Below are positions 11,774-22,344 of a DNA stretch of 64,000 nucleotides, one piece after another. The translations under genes and the position numbers were made by a program. The stretch is taken from positions 15,758,129 through 15,822,128 of the forward strand of contig NC_052397.1 of assembly GCF_009389715.1 (NCBI RefSeq), in the 5' to 3' direction. The notes under the pieces were generated by a model. It searched no databases, had not been told where the DNA came from, and saw only the letters and a program-made list of their open reading frames with translations. Source of the DNA: Phoenix dactylifera. Lineage: Eukaryota > Streptophyta > Magnoliopsida > Arecales > Arecaceae. How positions within the stretch are numbered: position 1 is the first letter of the stretch; each line of letters begins with the position of its first letter.

Positions 11774-12445
11774 CATGGTGTTACGGGGGTTCCCCGAATT
11801 TAGTCCCACATCGGCTAATCAGTGGAAAGGTCTGTGCCTTAAATGGGGGGCTCAATAACCTCTTCTCACCGAGGCGCCTTTTGAAGGGCAAACCCATGAG
11901 GGGTGGAATGGGTGGTTCCACCCGGGGCGCCGTCAGAGCGCGGACCCCCGGAAGTGGTCGCGATCCCCGATCCCCAAAGCGGACAATACCTCGGTGAGGA
12001 CGCGGTCGCTTTTCCTGCTCGGCTGGTGTGTGGGCTGTGCTGGTGACGGGGTGCAAATCCCGCATCAGATGGCGCTAGAAGGAGGGCCTGGCCCTCCGCC
12101 TATCCAGCAAGGAGTCGACCCGGGCACAGGACCTTCCCGCTGGGGGGCTGTGTTACGGGGGGTTCCCCGAATTTAGTCCCACATCGGCTAATCAGCGGAA
12201 AGGTCTGTGCCTTAAATTGGGGGCTCAATAACCTCTTCTCACCGAAACGCCTTTTGAAGAGCAAATCCGTGAGGGGTGGAATGGGTGGTTCCACCCGGGG
12301 CGCCGTCAGAGCGCAGACCCCCGGGAGCGGTCACGATCCCCGATCCCCAAAGCGGACAATACCTCGGTGAGGACGCGGTCGCTTTCCCTACTCGGCTGGT
12401 GTGTGGGCTGTGCTGGTGACGGGGTGCAAATCCCGCATCACATGG
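11774..12445 (+). mobile_element. TRIM retroelement (family 1) with CATGG target duplication
   Basis: This is a complete terminal-repeat retrotransposon in miniature. LTRs at 11779-12067 and 12151-12440 (289 and 290 bp) begin TGTTACGGGGG and end CGCATCA. They enclose only 83 bp: a primer-binding-like TGGCGCTAGAAGGAGGGCC and a purine-rich tract before the second LTR. The 5-bp duplication CATGG is at 11774-11778 and 12441-12445. The paralogous flanks near 28530 and 33640 read ATAATGGAACTGC without the element, confirming an empty site. The LTRs differ at about 14 positions, so the insertion is not recent. Both LTRs carry TTTAGTCCCACATCGG, a word also present in the second TRIM family. It codes for nothing. 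Confidence 0.92.
12070..12088 (+). promoter_or_regulatory. TRIM primer-binding site
   Basis: TGGCGCTAGAAGGAGGGCC starts two bases after the left LTR. It is nearly the same as the word after the truncated LTR of the gypsy element (16645-16662), which suggests the same tRNA primer and possible mobilisation by that gypsy lineage. Confidence 0.6.
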
Positions 12446-13394
12446 AACTACCAGTTGTCATCCATCATCATTATATGTAACATTTTTTGTTTTCTTTTTT
12501 GAAAGGTGGCATGTCCTTGTTGAACTTACTTCGTGCACGAATCAACTAGTGCTTATTATTATTATTATTATTATTATTTTATTTTATATATATATATATA
12601 ATATATATATATTTGAGTGCCATCAATCATTCTAAAATGAATCATATACAAAGTTCCTAAATCACACGTTATTTCGATAAAAGACTAAAAAAAATTGGAT
12701 TGGAGGAAGAGAAACATTGCAGGGACGAGTTAGGTGAAGCCTACTTGCTGCAATAATATTCTACCCTTCTGAAAAAGATGTTTAATGGAAAAAGCCTAAT
12801 AAACTGGAAAAGTATATCATTCTTTTGCTTATCTCCATGTATCACGCAAGTAATTGCACCCCACAAGTCATGAGCGGAAGGACGAGCAGCCAAAAAAAAC
12901 TCAAAAATTTTAGATAATCTTTAAACATTACGAATTCTAAAATTATTATTTTGTCTACTCCTTAATTCAAAAGTTTTAGAATATTATAAAAAACTTGATT
13001 TTTCTTTTTTGTCGCTAGAAGGAGGAAGCTCAAAAAAAAATTGCAAGAGAAAATAAGAGATATAAATTTTAACTTTAAGTGAGATTTTCTAATTCCACCA
13101 TATGAAAGATTTTGTAGAATCTTCTATTACTATCGGAAACCAACTAATCCAAAATACTTTGTAATTTCAAAGAATACAAGACATTATACAATGCCATGAT
13201 TTTTATTTTTCAGAGTACATCCAAATACATCAACAGTGAAAAAGCAGGAAACCTCAATATCAAGCAACAAAGAATCATAAAACTGCAATATATGAAATAT
13301 AATGTATATAAGATTAATTAAGCATACAAACAGTTCCCAAAGATGAATCGCTTGAGATGCATCACAGATTGCAATTGTATGTTATGAGCAAGGT
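12446..13394. other. Repeated unit flank, AT-rich
   Basis: This is the second copy of the sequence at 50-950. It includes an (ATT)n/(AT)n microsatellite at about 12552-12612 that is short or different in the other copies. No gene is visible. Confidence 0.6.
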
Positions 13395-14025
13395 ATACGA
13401 CCAGTGGTGGCAGCAGCCATCAGTCCCACGTCCATGGGTCAAACCGGATCCCTTTAGCTTTTGCTCTATGAGATGGTCCAACTTTCAAGCCATCTCCAAA
13501 CTGATCATATGATTCCTTCAATCCCCCAACTCTCCTTTCCTGAAGAATGCTGCAAATGTTTGAGGGGTCACAGTAAGGTGATTCTAGCCTAATTTAGCCT
13601 TCGTCGCCTCCAGTTTGCTCAGCTTCTGAAAGCTACACAACCTTATAATTTCCTCCACCACCCCTTCATTCTCTTCCTCAGGGGAGAAGGGACACCCCAA
13701 TAACTCCGCCAACCTCTGCACGTTCGCCGCTGGCTTTTCCATCATATCCTCATACTTCAAGAACAACACCTTCTCGAGCCTCCTCAAGCTCTCCTCCTAG
13801 TACTCGAGAGCGTGGTCGCATACCTCTCCAAACAGAAAAGCACCTTTGCAGAACAACTCAAAGGCCTTTGCAAATGGAACCGGGTTCGCCATCGCCAATA
13901 TCATCTTGTTGTTGAAGTGCCACCAGGAGCTAGCATGTCCTTTGGATCCCGACAGAGGCACACAATTTGGCAACTTGGTAACGCAAGTGGGTTTGAAGGA
14001 ACCTAGGGAAAGGCATGGCTTCTAA
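13395..14025 (-). pseudogene. Sulfotransferase pseudogene, N-terminus missing
   Basis: Minus-strand sequence covers roughly the last two thirds of an SOT. It starts at an LEAMPFPR segment, has the catalytic-histidine block QTHL, then VCLCRDPKD, FNNKM, the AKAFELFC block, KVLFLKYED, CPFSPEEENEGVVEE and a region IV with stops. Damage includes a frameshift after the histidine block, another after RDPKDM, a stop in place of Trp in EYWEES, and stops inside GDW and before KLDHL. The first roughly 138 residues are absent, and a MITE-like repeat begins at the break. Two shorter relics of the same locus lie at 958-1017 and 43099-43158. Confidence 0.9.
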
Positions 14026-14027
14026 CT

Positions 14028-14255
14028 GTTTAGTTGGGGAGAGTTCCATTCCTATTCCGATTTTAGATGAGAATAAAAATGTCTCAATCCCTTAAAATCC
14101 AATCCCTACCCTCTCCTCTAGTATTCAAATTTCATTCTGACTCCGATTCCGGTCACGAACCAAAAGTTTCGAGGGATATAACCATTCTTATTCTCATTCC
14201 AATTCATTCAGATTTTGATTTTAATTTTGATTACGGTTGCAAACCAAATGTGTCC
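14028..14255. repeat. MITE-like dispersed repeat
   Basis: This is a second copy of the repeat at 9355-9610, directly abutting the truncated pseudogene. It starts near GTTTAGTTGGGGAGAG and ends near GCAAACCAAATGTG, more clearly inverted than the first copy. Confidence 0.45.
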
Positions 14256-14340
14256 TATATATCTTGCTTAAATACTTTATCTTTTCACCACCTGTTGAAA
14301 ATGTTTTTAGCTTAGGGGTACAAAATTAAGAGAGAATATA

Positions 14341-14738
14341 TAACAACCTAGGACCACACCCAAAAAGGCTAGCTAGATGATAATATATAGATTCTATGGC
14401 TCTTTATAAGTACCCAAAATCTATGCAATATATAGTCGATATGAGACTAAATATATACTCATATGATCCTCACATACTTTTTTGATTTTTAAGTCCTTGC
14501 ATCCTCACTAAACAAATATTTCAAATTTATTTACAAAAACCACAAATCCAAGCACAAACATCATGATCTCCTCATGGTCAGCTCAAATAGACCCATGCTG
14601 CAGTGTCTCCTAACCCATATGAGCCATGATCTGGGTTTGCTCTGATATTATTTGTCACAATCTAAAAATTCATCAAAAAAATGGCTCGTTAAAAAGTATT
14701 ATTTAAATTTTTTGATCTTATATGAGTATTTAAAACCT
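14341..14738 (-). mobile_element. TRIM-like element (family 2), decayed
   Basis: It begins on the plus strand TAACAACCTAGGACC and then AAAGGCTAGCTAG. It has the internal GCTCTGATATTATTTGTCACAA (a degenerate primer site read on the minus strand) and a second partial terminal copy that is cut at about 14738 by unrelated LTR-like DNA. Confidence 0.5.
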
Positions 14739-14739
14739 A

Positions 14740-15872
14740 ACTTGGGCCCAGTCCACTGCAGGCCCAACTTGGGCCCAGTTGGGCAGTACCCTTGTGGGCC
14801 CAACTTGGGCCCAGTTCAGATCCGAACCCGGAACCCGAAATCTGGAACACGAAACCCGAAATCCGAACCCGAAACCCAATAGTATTATTTTTGATTTTTG
14901 CTTAGCTCTGAAATTAACAAAGAAATTAATTAAATTTAAACAGGTGAACCTGATCCGCCTACCTGAAGTAGAAGTTAAGCGAGAAGAGGTAAGTAACTTA
15001 ATACTTCAAAGTGCATTTTTGAAATTATTTGGTAAAATAATTATTAGTGAATTAAATTTCGAAATATATTTTGTATTCAGTAAAATGGGTCACGCATGTT
15101 AAATTTTATTTGAAAATCATGTTATATGATCTGAAATCCGTGAATATGACTGGACAATTTATGAAATCTATTTTTATATATATGCATTCTCAGCATAGCT
15201 ATGATCCGTTATGTTCTGTTCTGGCCCCGCCAATGAGGATTATACGTTGGACATGTCGACTTATAATCTGTGAGAAACCGGTTTCGACACCGTGCCACCA
15301 GTGATTGGAATAGTGGATTTGGACACCAGCTGCCATCGGTGGGTAAAAATAGTGGATTTGATACTTTGTGCAACCCATGCCGCTGGGTTACGTGGCCGTA
15401 GCCTATTATGTTGAGATTCTGGTATCAGAGTTTTTGAAAAAATGATAATAAGTTTTGAAAATAGTAAAACGATGTTATTTATGATTTATTCCAGACATTA
15501 TCCTTTATTTTGATCGGATATGCTCTGACCCTACTTTGGGGTATTTTGTTGCTTACTGGGCTAGTGTAGCTCATTATTTTATTTTCTCTATTTTTCAGAT
15601 CCAGAGGCTTGATCGCACGGGATCGGGGAGTGCGTTAAATTTTTCGATGATTTCTTCAGTTATCAGCATTTTAGTTAGATTAGCTTGGACATTTGAATTA
15701 TGTTGGCATGTGCTATTTTGAAATTTTGTAAGACTGCTTTTAACCAACTTAAATAATTATGTCATCTTTAAATATCTGTATTTGCTCTGATATGATCTGC
15801 TACCTTGCATGACTGTGCGGCCCGTCGTGCGGGTGTGCAGCGTCTGCCGCGCTCCGGGCTCGGGGCGTGACA
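14740..15872 (+). mobile_element. Probable chromovirus (Del/Tekay-like) LTR remnant
   Basis: The segment interrupts the repeat unit. The left flank matches the region downstream of a minus-strand SOT and the right flank matches the region downstream of a plus-strand SOT. It ends CGGGGCGTGACA and contains CTTACTGGGCTAGTGTAGCTC followed by a pyrimidine tract and CAGATCC, which from memory resembles Del/Tekay LTRs. TGGTATCAGAG at 15420-15430 could be an iMet primer site, which would instead put the LTR end at about 15419. The left end is truncated and no target duplication was found. Small open frames in it are not genes. Confidence 0.45.
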
Positions 15873-16446
15873 ATTATAAATTGTAAAAGTATTAAAAATC
15901 TTGATTATAGAAATCTCTTTATCTATTAGCCAACTAGGAAAAAGAAAGCTCTATGATTTTCAACATCGAAATGCTTGAAAAATCATAGAGAATTCGTGCA
16001 CGCTAGCACAAAAAATTCAAGCTAATTAGATTCTTCGACCCTCCTCCTATTGCAGAAAAATATATTTTTAAAAAATTCTACCGCAATAAAAATTTTAATT
16101 TATCTTTTTAATTAAATTTTTTATTTATTAAAATTTTTTTTGTTAGATCCCATGCAAATTATTCTTTGCAGAAAAATATTGGAGTTGCATTTGATTTGGA
16201 TTTGAATGCTTACTTTTATAGTCAATTGGCTTTGGCTTTGCTAGCGGATGATTATCTAGAATAGTTGTTTTCATGTTTCCCCTTATATAACATTTCTAAT
16301 TTGTGAAATAAAATGTTTTAATATACGGGCACATGCAGCATAGCTAGTGTACAAAGAAAATATGAAAATCTAGGCGTCGTTGAAACGGTGAAATAAAATA
16401 TTAAAAGAAAATCTTAGAAAGCCGACCGACCGCTGTATCTTTATTC
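15873..16446. other. Spacer remnant left of the gypsy element
   Basis: It matches 4490-5070, the DNA 0.5-1.1 kb downstream of SOT1, and the equivalent at 48330-48880. It is cut at 16446 where a truncated gypsy LTR begins. No gene. Confidence 0.65.
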
Positions 16447-16642
16447 GAACATATTTTCTCCCATATATCTTTTCTCCCTCTGACTTAGGCATCGGAGGGC
16501 CGGCACCGGAAACCTCGGCCACCGGCTTTTTTGCAGGTCTCCTAGAGGACGCCGTCCGCTGATGGATCGCCACCCACTGCCAGACGACGGAGCTCCTCCC
16601 TTCTCACCCAGTGGTCACTCCCGGGTCCAATTTCCAGCAACA
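16447..16642 (+). repeat. Truncated 5' LTR of the gypsy element
   Basis: It matches 28051-28247, the last quarter of the 3' LTR, and lacks the TATA box found there at 28001. It ends CAGCAACA before the primer-binding site. Without U3 it cannot promote transcription of this copy. Confidence 0.85.
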
Positions 16643-16644
16643 GT

Positions 16645-16662
16645 TGGCGCTAGAGAAAGGGC
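16645..16662 (+). promoter_or_regulatory. Gypsy primer-binding site
   Basis: TGGCGCTAGAGAAAGGGC lies two bases after the truncated LTR. The TGGCGC start is typical of plant gypsy primer sites. The tRNA was not assigned. Confidence 0.6.
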
Positions 16663-16675
16663 CCGAGTTGTGGCC

Positions 16676-18160
16676 ATGAAGTTGAGAAGTAAAGAAGCCT
16701 CCAATGCTTCCCGGCGTCTTCCACCAAATCCTGGACACTCCGTCCAGAACTCGCCGTCTCCGGTTGACCCGATTCCCCAAGTCCAGCCGGAACAGTTCAA
16801 CATCCTGGTGCAGCAGGTCCAGGCTTTGGCCGCCGCCGTCCAAGGCCTGCGGCATGAGGAAGCCTCACCTATGCTACCTCCACAGGCCCTGGCCCAACCG
16901 GTGCTTCCTCCAAATGGACCGATCCCCCAGGACCAAAATCTTCATGGCTCCTCCAGGGCTAATAATGAAGAACAAGCGTCTCTCCGGAGAGAACTGCCGG
17001 GGAGAAGCCTGGACAGAAGGCCGCAGCCTTCGGAGGCTGAGTCAGCTCCGGACCGCCACGAACCGAAGTAGGCTACTGTGACAATCCCCCAGGTTGGAGA
17101 GCTCGATAAGAAAGTCGAGAACGTGGAGCGCCAGATTGAAGCGCTTCATAACAGGAAGGCAAGGCACGAGGGTGACTTTGAGTTTACCACCAAGTCTCCC
17201 TTTTTCCTGCCAAATCGAGGGTGAGCCAGTCCCACCGAGGTTCAAAATGCCCCAAGTGGAGCCCTACAACGGGACTGCCGACCCCCTCGACCACCTGTAG
17301 AGCTACCGAGCCCTCATGGCATTGCAAGGGTCCTCGGAGGCTGTGCTCTGCAAGGCCTTCCCAGCTACCCTTCGGAGAATTGCTCGGCTTTGGTTCTCTG
17401 GACTGAAGCCAAGCTCAATATCTTCTTTCGAACAGCTCGGCCGGCAGTTCGCCACCAACTTCGCTGCCAATCGGCACCAGCGGCGAACATCAGATTTCCT
17501 CCTGGACGTCAAGCAAAAGGAGGGGGAGTCCCTTAGAGAATACCTCAACCGCTTTACCGCTGCAACCTGGAAGATCCGTGAGCTCGACCAGTCAATAGCC
17601 ATGTCGGCACTGAAGACCGGAGCTCGCTTCTACAGATTCCTCTTCTCCATTGAGAAAAGCTTCCTCGCCGACTTCACCGAAATGCTGGCCCGAGTTTGGA
17701 AATATGCGAAGGCCGAGGAGGCTATCGCCTCTAGGCGGGGCGCGACCGAGCCGGCCTCAAAGAAGCAAAGGAAGCGCCGCGAGGAGCGTTTGGCCGCCCG
17801 AGAAGCTGTTCTCTCCGCCGGGATAAGAGCCCGCCTCGGCTGAAGAGCCCGCCTCGGCAGCAGGGACGGCTTCGACCAAGGTCCCCGCCTCGACCAAAAT
17901 CCCCGCCACGGCCTCGAATGCACTCGGGGAGGTACGAGAATTACACTTCCATCAACGCGCCCCGGGCCGAGATCCTAATGGAGATCGAGGGTCGGGACTT
18001 TTTTCGGCCCCCACCCCCGATTCGGGATGTAGGAATCCCGCGCAACTCTAGGAAGTATTGCCGCTTCCACCGGAACCACAGCCACGACACGGAGGATTGT
18101 TTCCAGCTCCGAGATAAGATCGAGGCGCTTATCCGCCGCGGGGTGCTCAATCGGTTTGTG
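16676..18160 (+). pseudogene. Gypsy gag, broken
   Basis: A likely start is the ATG at 16676 (MKLRSKEASN). The upstream open frame from 16562 runs out of LTR sequence and is not the protein start. A stop at 17069-17071 (TAG), a frame change near 17210 and a TAG at 17298-17300 split the frame. The retrotransposon gag domain spans about 17230-17720 (FSGLKPSSI, FAANRHQRRTSDFL, ESLREYLNRF). The C-terminal part has a CRFHRNHSHDTEDC motif at about 18060 instead of a CCHC knuckle, as is usual in the Tat group. It would form the virus-like particle shell. Confidence 0.8.
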
Positions 18161-18861
18161 AGGAACCGATGTGAGGAAAGGAGGCCAGTGGAAAACGTCA
18201 TGCCGTCCGAAAATCCAAATGACAACAGGCCCATCGCCGGCGCCATCAATGTCATTGGAGGAGGAAGCTCAGCTGAAGGGCCAGCCGAAGAAGGGGTTCC
18301 CCCAAAGCATCCGCGCACTTCTGAAGCCATCTCGTTCTCGAACGAGGACTTGGAAGGGGTTGAAACCCCTCACGATGACGCTGTGGTCATCTCTATGATT
18401 GTAAATAAATTTGATGTAAAGCGCGTCTTGGTTGATAATGGAAGCTCGGCAAATATTTTGTACTACCATGCCTATCAAAAAATAGGGTTGACAGAAAACT
18501 AGCTTCGAAGAATGAACGCTCCACTAGTCGGATTTACCGGGGACTCAGTTCCGATTGAGGGCGAGATCGGTTTTTTCGTCACAGTTGGGCTCGCCCCTCG
18601 AGAAAGCACCGTGAGGATGGACTTCCTTATAGTCCGCCTGCCTTCAGCCTACAATGCCATTTTGGGAAGACCGGGACTGAATGCCCTCCAGGCTATGGTT
18701 TCAACTTACCACTTGCTCGTGCGATTCCCCACCGATCATGGGATAGGCGAAGCTCGTGGAGACCAGATGGTAGCCAAGCGGTGCTACATGGCGACCTACA
18801 AAGCAAAACCACCGGCTGAAGCATCAAGCCAACAGGAGCTACCGACCGAGGCGCCAACTTA
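18161..18861 (+). pseudogene. Gypsy aspartic protease, broken
   Basis: The active-site segment VLVDNGSSANILYY lies at about 18427-18468, with Asn in the second position of D-x-G as in many Tat proteases. A TAG at 18500-18502 interrupts it. The second half has the flap-distal FLIVRLPSAYNAILGRPGLN at about 18620-18690. It would cleave the gag-pol polyprotein. Confidence 0.75.
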
Positions 18862-18985
18862 AGCAATGGATCGCATACTGCCCATTGAAACCTTAGATGT
18901 GCGGAACGACCTCTAGAAGAAATGGGTAGAGCCTGGTGAGCTTCTTACCCAAATCCCTTTACAGGAAAATTGCTCCGAGCTAACC

Positions 18986-20172
18986 GTGCAGGTCGGCTCC
19001 GGCTTAAGCTCCGGCGAAAGGGAGCGCCTGATCGAATTCCTCCGGGCCAACATGGATGTCTTCGCCTGGTCGCCCGCCGACATGCCGGAAATCGACCCCG
19101 AGATCATAGTTCACCGACTCCAGGTGAAACCGACCTGCAGACCCGTGAGGCAAAAGAAGCGGGGCTCCACCCTGGAACGACAGCGAGCGGCGGCCGAGGA
19201 ACTAGACAGACTCCTCGAGGCCGGCTTCATCCGGAAGGTCTCCTATCCGGACTGGCTCGCCAATGTGGTCCTCATGAAGAAAACCAATGGAAAATGGCGT
19301 ATGTGCGTGGACTACACCGACCAGAACAAGGCCTGCCCAAAAAATAGTTTTTCCCTCCCAGTATCGACCAGCTCGTCGACTTTACCTCGGGACATCAGCT
19401 GCTGACCTTTATGGACACCTTTTCGGGATACAATCAAATCCGAATGGCACCTGAAGATGAGGAGAAGACGGCTTTCATCACCGACAAGGGCACTTATTGT
19501 TACAAGGTGATGCCGTTCGGATTGAAAAATGCAGGAGCTACATACCAAAGAGTGGTCAGCCAAATCTTCAAGGATCAGATAGACCGAAAGATGGATGTCT
19601 ACGTGGATGACATGCTGGTGAAAAGCCAAACAGCAGAGCACCATGTGGCCGACCTCAATGAAACATTCTCCAAGCTTAGAAAGTACCAAATGAAGCTCAA
19701 TCCTGCAAAATGCGCGTTCGGAGTCACCTCGGATAAATTTCTGGGCTTCATAGTAATCCAGCACGGAGTCGAAGCTAACTCCGAGAAGATCCGAGCACTG
19801 CAAGAGATGGTACCTCCAAGGACGATTAAAGAGGTGCAGAGGCTTACCGGGCGGGTCGCGGCCCTAGGGAGGTTTGTCTCCAGGTCGGTCGAGCGCTGCC
19901 TTCCATTCTTTAAGATCCTTAAACGATCAAAGAACTTCCTATGGTCGGAGGAGTGCCAGCAAGCCTTTGAAGAGCTTAGGTGCCTTCTTGCCTCCCCTCC
20001 GCTACTCACCAAGCCTCAGCAAGGCGAAGTCCTTTATTTGTACATGGCCGTCTCTCCGATTGCAGTAAGCTCAGTCCTGGTCCGGAAAGAGGACAAGCTC
20101 CAGAGGCCTGTCTACTATACCAGCCGGGTCCTCAGGGATGTGAGACCCGATATTCTAAATTGGAGAAAATAA
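18986..20172 (+). pseudogene. Gypsy reverse transcriptase, frameshifted
   Basis: The fingers segment with PDWLANVVLMKKTNGKWRMC and a DYTDQNKACPK motif is followed at about 19355 by a frame change. The palm then continues with FSGYNQIRM, MPFGLKNAGATYQ and the catalytic YVDDM at about 19600. The connection and the start of RNase H (FLWSEECQQAFEELR, VYYTSRVL) follow in the same frame until a second shift near 20150. It copied the element's RNA into DNA. The lesions make this copy inactive. Confidence 0.85.
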
Positions 20173-20891
20173 TTTTCGCTCTGATCACTTCAGCTCGGAG
20201 ACTCCGGCCCTACTTTCGGGCCCACACTGTGGCCATACTGATTGACCAGCCTATGAAGCAAATCTTGCAGTTGTCGGACCGCGCCGGGAGGATTGCCAAA
20301 TGGGCAGTCGAGCTCGGAGAGTTCAATCTCGAATACCGACCAAGGCCGGCTATCAAAGCCCAAACGCTCGCCGATTTCATCGTGGAGTGCACTTTACCGG
20401 ATGATCCCGAGCTCCCACTCATGCTAATGGAGGGGACCTCGAGGCCCCCATGGGTCCTGTATGTGGACGGCTCCTCGACCTCGGGGGGTAGCGGAGCAGG
20501 TCTCATCCTCACCAGCCCGGATGGGGTAGTGGCTGAGCAGACCCTACACCTCGAGTTCCCAGCCTCGAACAATGAAGGAGAGTACGAGGCGCTCATTGCC
20601 GCGCTCGAGTTGGCAAAGGAGCTGAAGGCAGAACACCTGAAGGTCTTCAGTGACTCCCAACTGGTCGTGAGCCAGGTTCTAGAAGATTTTGAAGCAAAGA
20701 AGCCGTCAATGCAGAAATATCTCCAAAAGGTGCGAGACCTCACATCCGCCCTAGGCTCCTTTAATATTCACCATATCCCCAGAACGGAGAATCTTAGGGC
20801 CGATCAACTGTCGAAGTTGGCGACCTTCCGCATGAGCGAGCTCCCGAAGACAACGGTACTCGAATATCTTCAAACACCCAGCACAGAATAA
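20150..20891 (+). pseudogene. Gypsy RNase H and second (aRNH) RNase H
   Basis: After the shift the frame resumes with KLEKIIFALITSARRLRPYF and AKWAVELGEFNLEYRPR, the end of the normal RNase H/connection. A second RNase H follows: VLYVDGSSTSGGSGAG, NNEGEYEAL and KVFSDSQLVVSQ (about 20455-20690). Two RNase H domains in series, the second like the archaeal/host type, mark the plant Tat lineage. The domain keeps its D-E-D carboxylates. Confidence 0.85.
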
Positions 20892-20903
20892 CCTGAGCCG
20901 ACC

Positions 20904-22120
20904 ATGTGCATCGACGCCGAACCGAGCTGGATGGACGAGCTCGTCAACTATCTACAAAGTGAAATCCTCCCCGATGACGAGCTCGAGGCCCACTAAATCA
21001 GGCGTCTAGCCTCGCGATTCATATTTTATGAAGGCAAGCTCTACCGAAAATCCTTCACCTCTCCTCTTCTTAGATGCCTCCGCCCGTCAGAGGCGGACTA
21101 TGCTATGCGGGAGGTCCATGAAGAGATATGTGGGAACCATTTGGGAGGCCGAGCACTGGCTCATAAAATTTTGCGCCAAGGATACTTTTGGCCCACACTC
21201 CAAAAGGACGCAACGAACTTCGTCCGAAAATGCGACCGATGCTAGCGAAACGCCAATATCCAGCGCCGACTGTCGGCCCCGCTAACCTCGATCAGTGCCC
21301 TCTGGCCATTCGCCCAATGGGGAATCGACATCCTGGGGCCATTTTTCCTGGCAACCGGATAGAGAAAATTTCTGGTTGTCTCCATCGACTACTTCACCAA
21401 GTAGGTCGAAGCTGAACTAGTGGCCCGGATCACCGAGCAGAAAATGCGGAACTTTGTGTGGAAGTCGATCATCTGCAGATTCGGACTTCCTCGCATCCTC
21501 ATATCCGACAACGGCCGCCAGTTCGACAACATTCGTTTTAGAGAATTTTGCTCCAAACTCGGCATCGACCACCGCTTCACCTCGGTCGCCCATCCCCAAA
21601 CAAATGGAGAAACCGAGGTAACAAATCGCACTATTTTGCAGGAGCTCAAGGCCAGGCTCGACTGGTCCAAAGGACAGTGGGTCGAGAACTACCCATAGGA
21701 GAAACCCCTTTCAACCTGGCATACGGTACGGAGGCTGTCATCCCATTGAAAATCGGTCTCCCCTCCTCGAGAGTGGAGCATTATGACGCCGACTCCAACT
21801 TCTCTCGGCTCAGGAACAACTTGGACCTCATCGAAGAGACAAGGGAAGCCGCCCGAGTCCGCATGGCGAGATACCGGCAGAAAACGACCCAGTACTACAA
21901 CTCCAAAGTCAAGCCCAAGCTTTTCAAAGTGGGAGATCTCGTCCTCAGAAGAACTGAAGCCTCTCAGCCAACCGAGCAAGGAAAGCTAGCCCTAAACTGG
22001 GAAGGACCTTACCGGGTCGCGCGAGTCCAGCGGCCCGGAGCGTACAAATTGGAGCCACTTGAGGGAACTTTCATCCCTCGAAGCTGGAACTCCGAGAATC
22101 TTCGGATGTACTACCAATAA
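20904..22120 (+). pseudogene. Gypsy integrase, broken by several stops
   Basis: The zinc-binding HHCC part is at about 21110-21245 (REVHEEICGNH, KCDRC). The catalytic DDE core has D in WGIDILGPF, D in LISDNGRQFD and E in QTNGETEVTNR. The C-terminal part has FKVGDLVLRR and the final WNSENLRMYYQ. Stops at 20994, 21243, 21359, 21405 and 21696 or nearby frame changes disable it, while the DDE residues remain. Confidence 0.85.
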
Positions 22121-22344
22121 ACCCCTCGAGGGTTGTCGACAAATGGGAACACAACTCTCACCCTCCACTTGTAATAATTCGCTTACGGTTCTCCATTAAT
22201 TATTTCATACTCTTTTTGATAACGGGATGTTCATGAATCTCAGGAAACCCGACCAAGCTCGGATGCCCGACCAAGCTCGAGTGCCCCAGCAGAGCCTGGA
22301 ACGCCCCACCGCGTCGATATCGAGTTCAGTCTCGATCTCCCTCA

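Noticed and set aside
16562-16675. Upstream ATG in the gypsy 5' LTR extending gag
   Set aside because: The codons translate LTR and primer-site sequence; the ATG at 16676 after the primer site is the plausible gag start.
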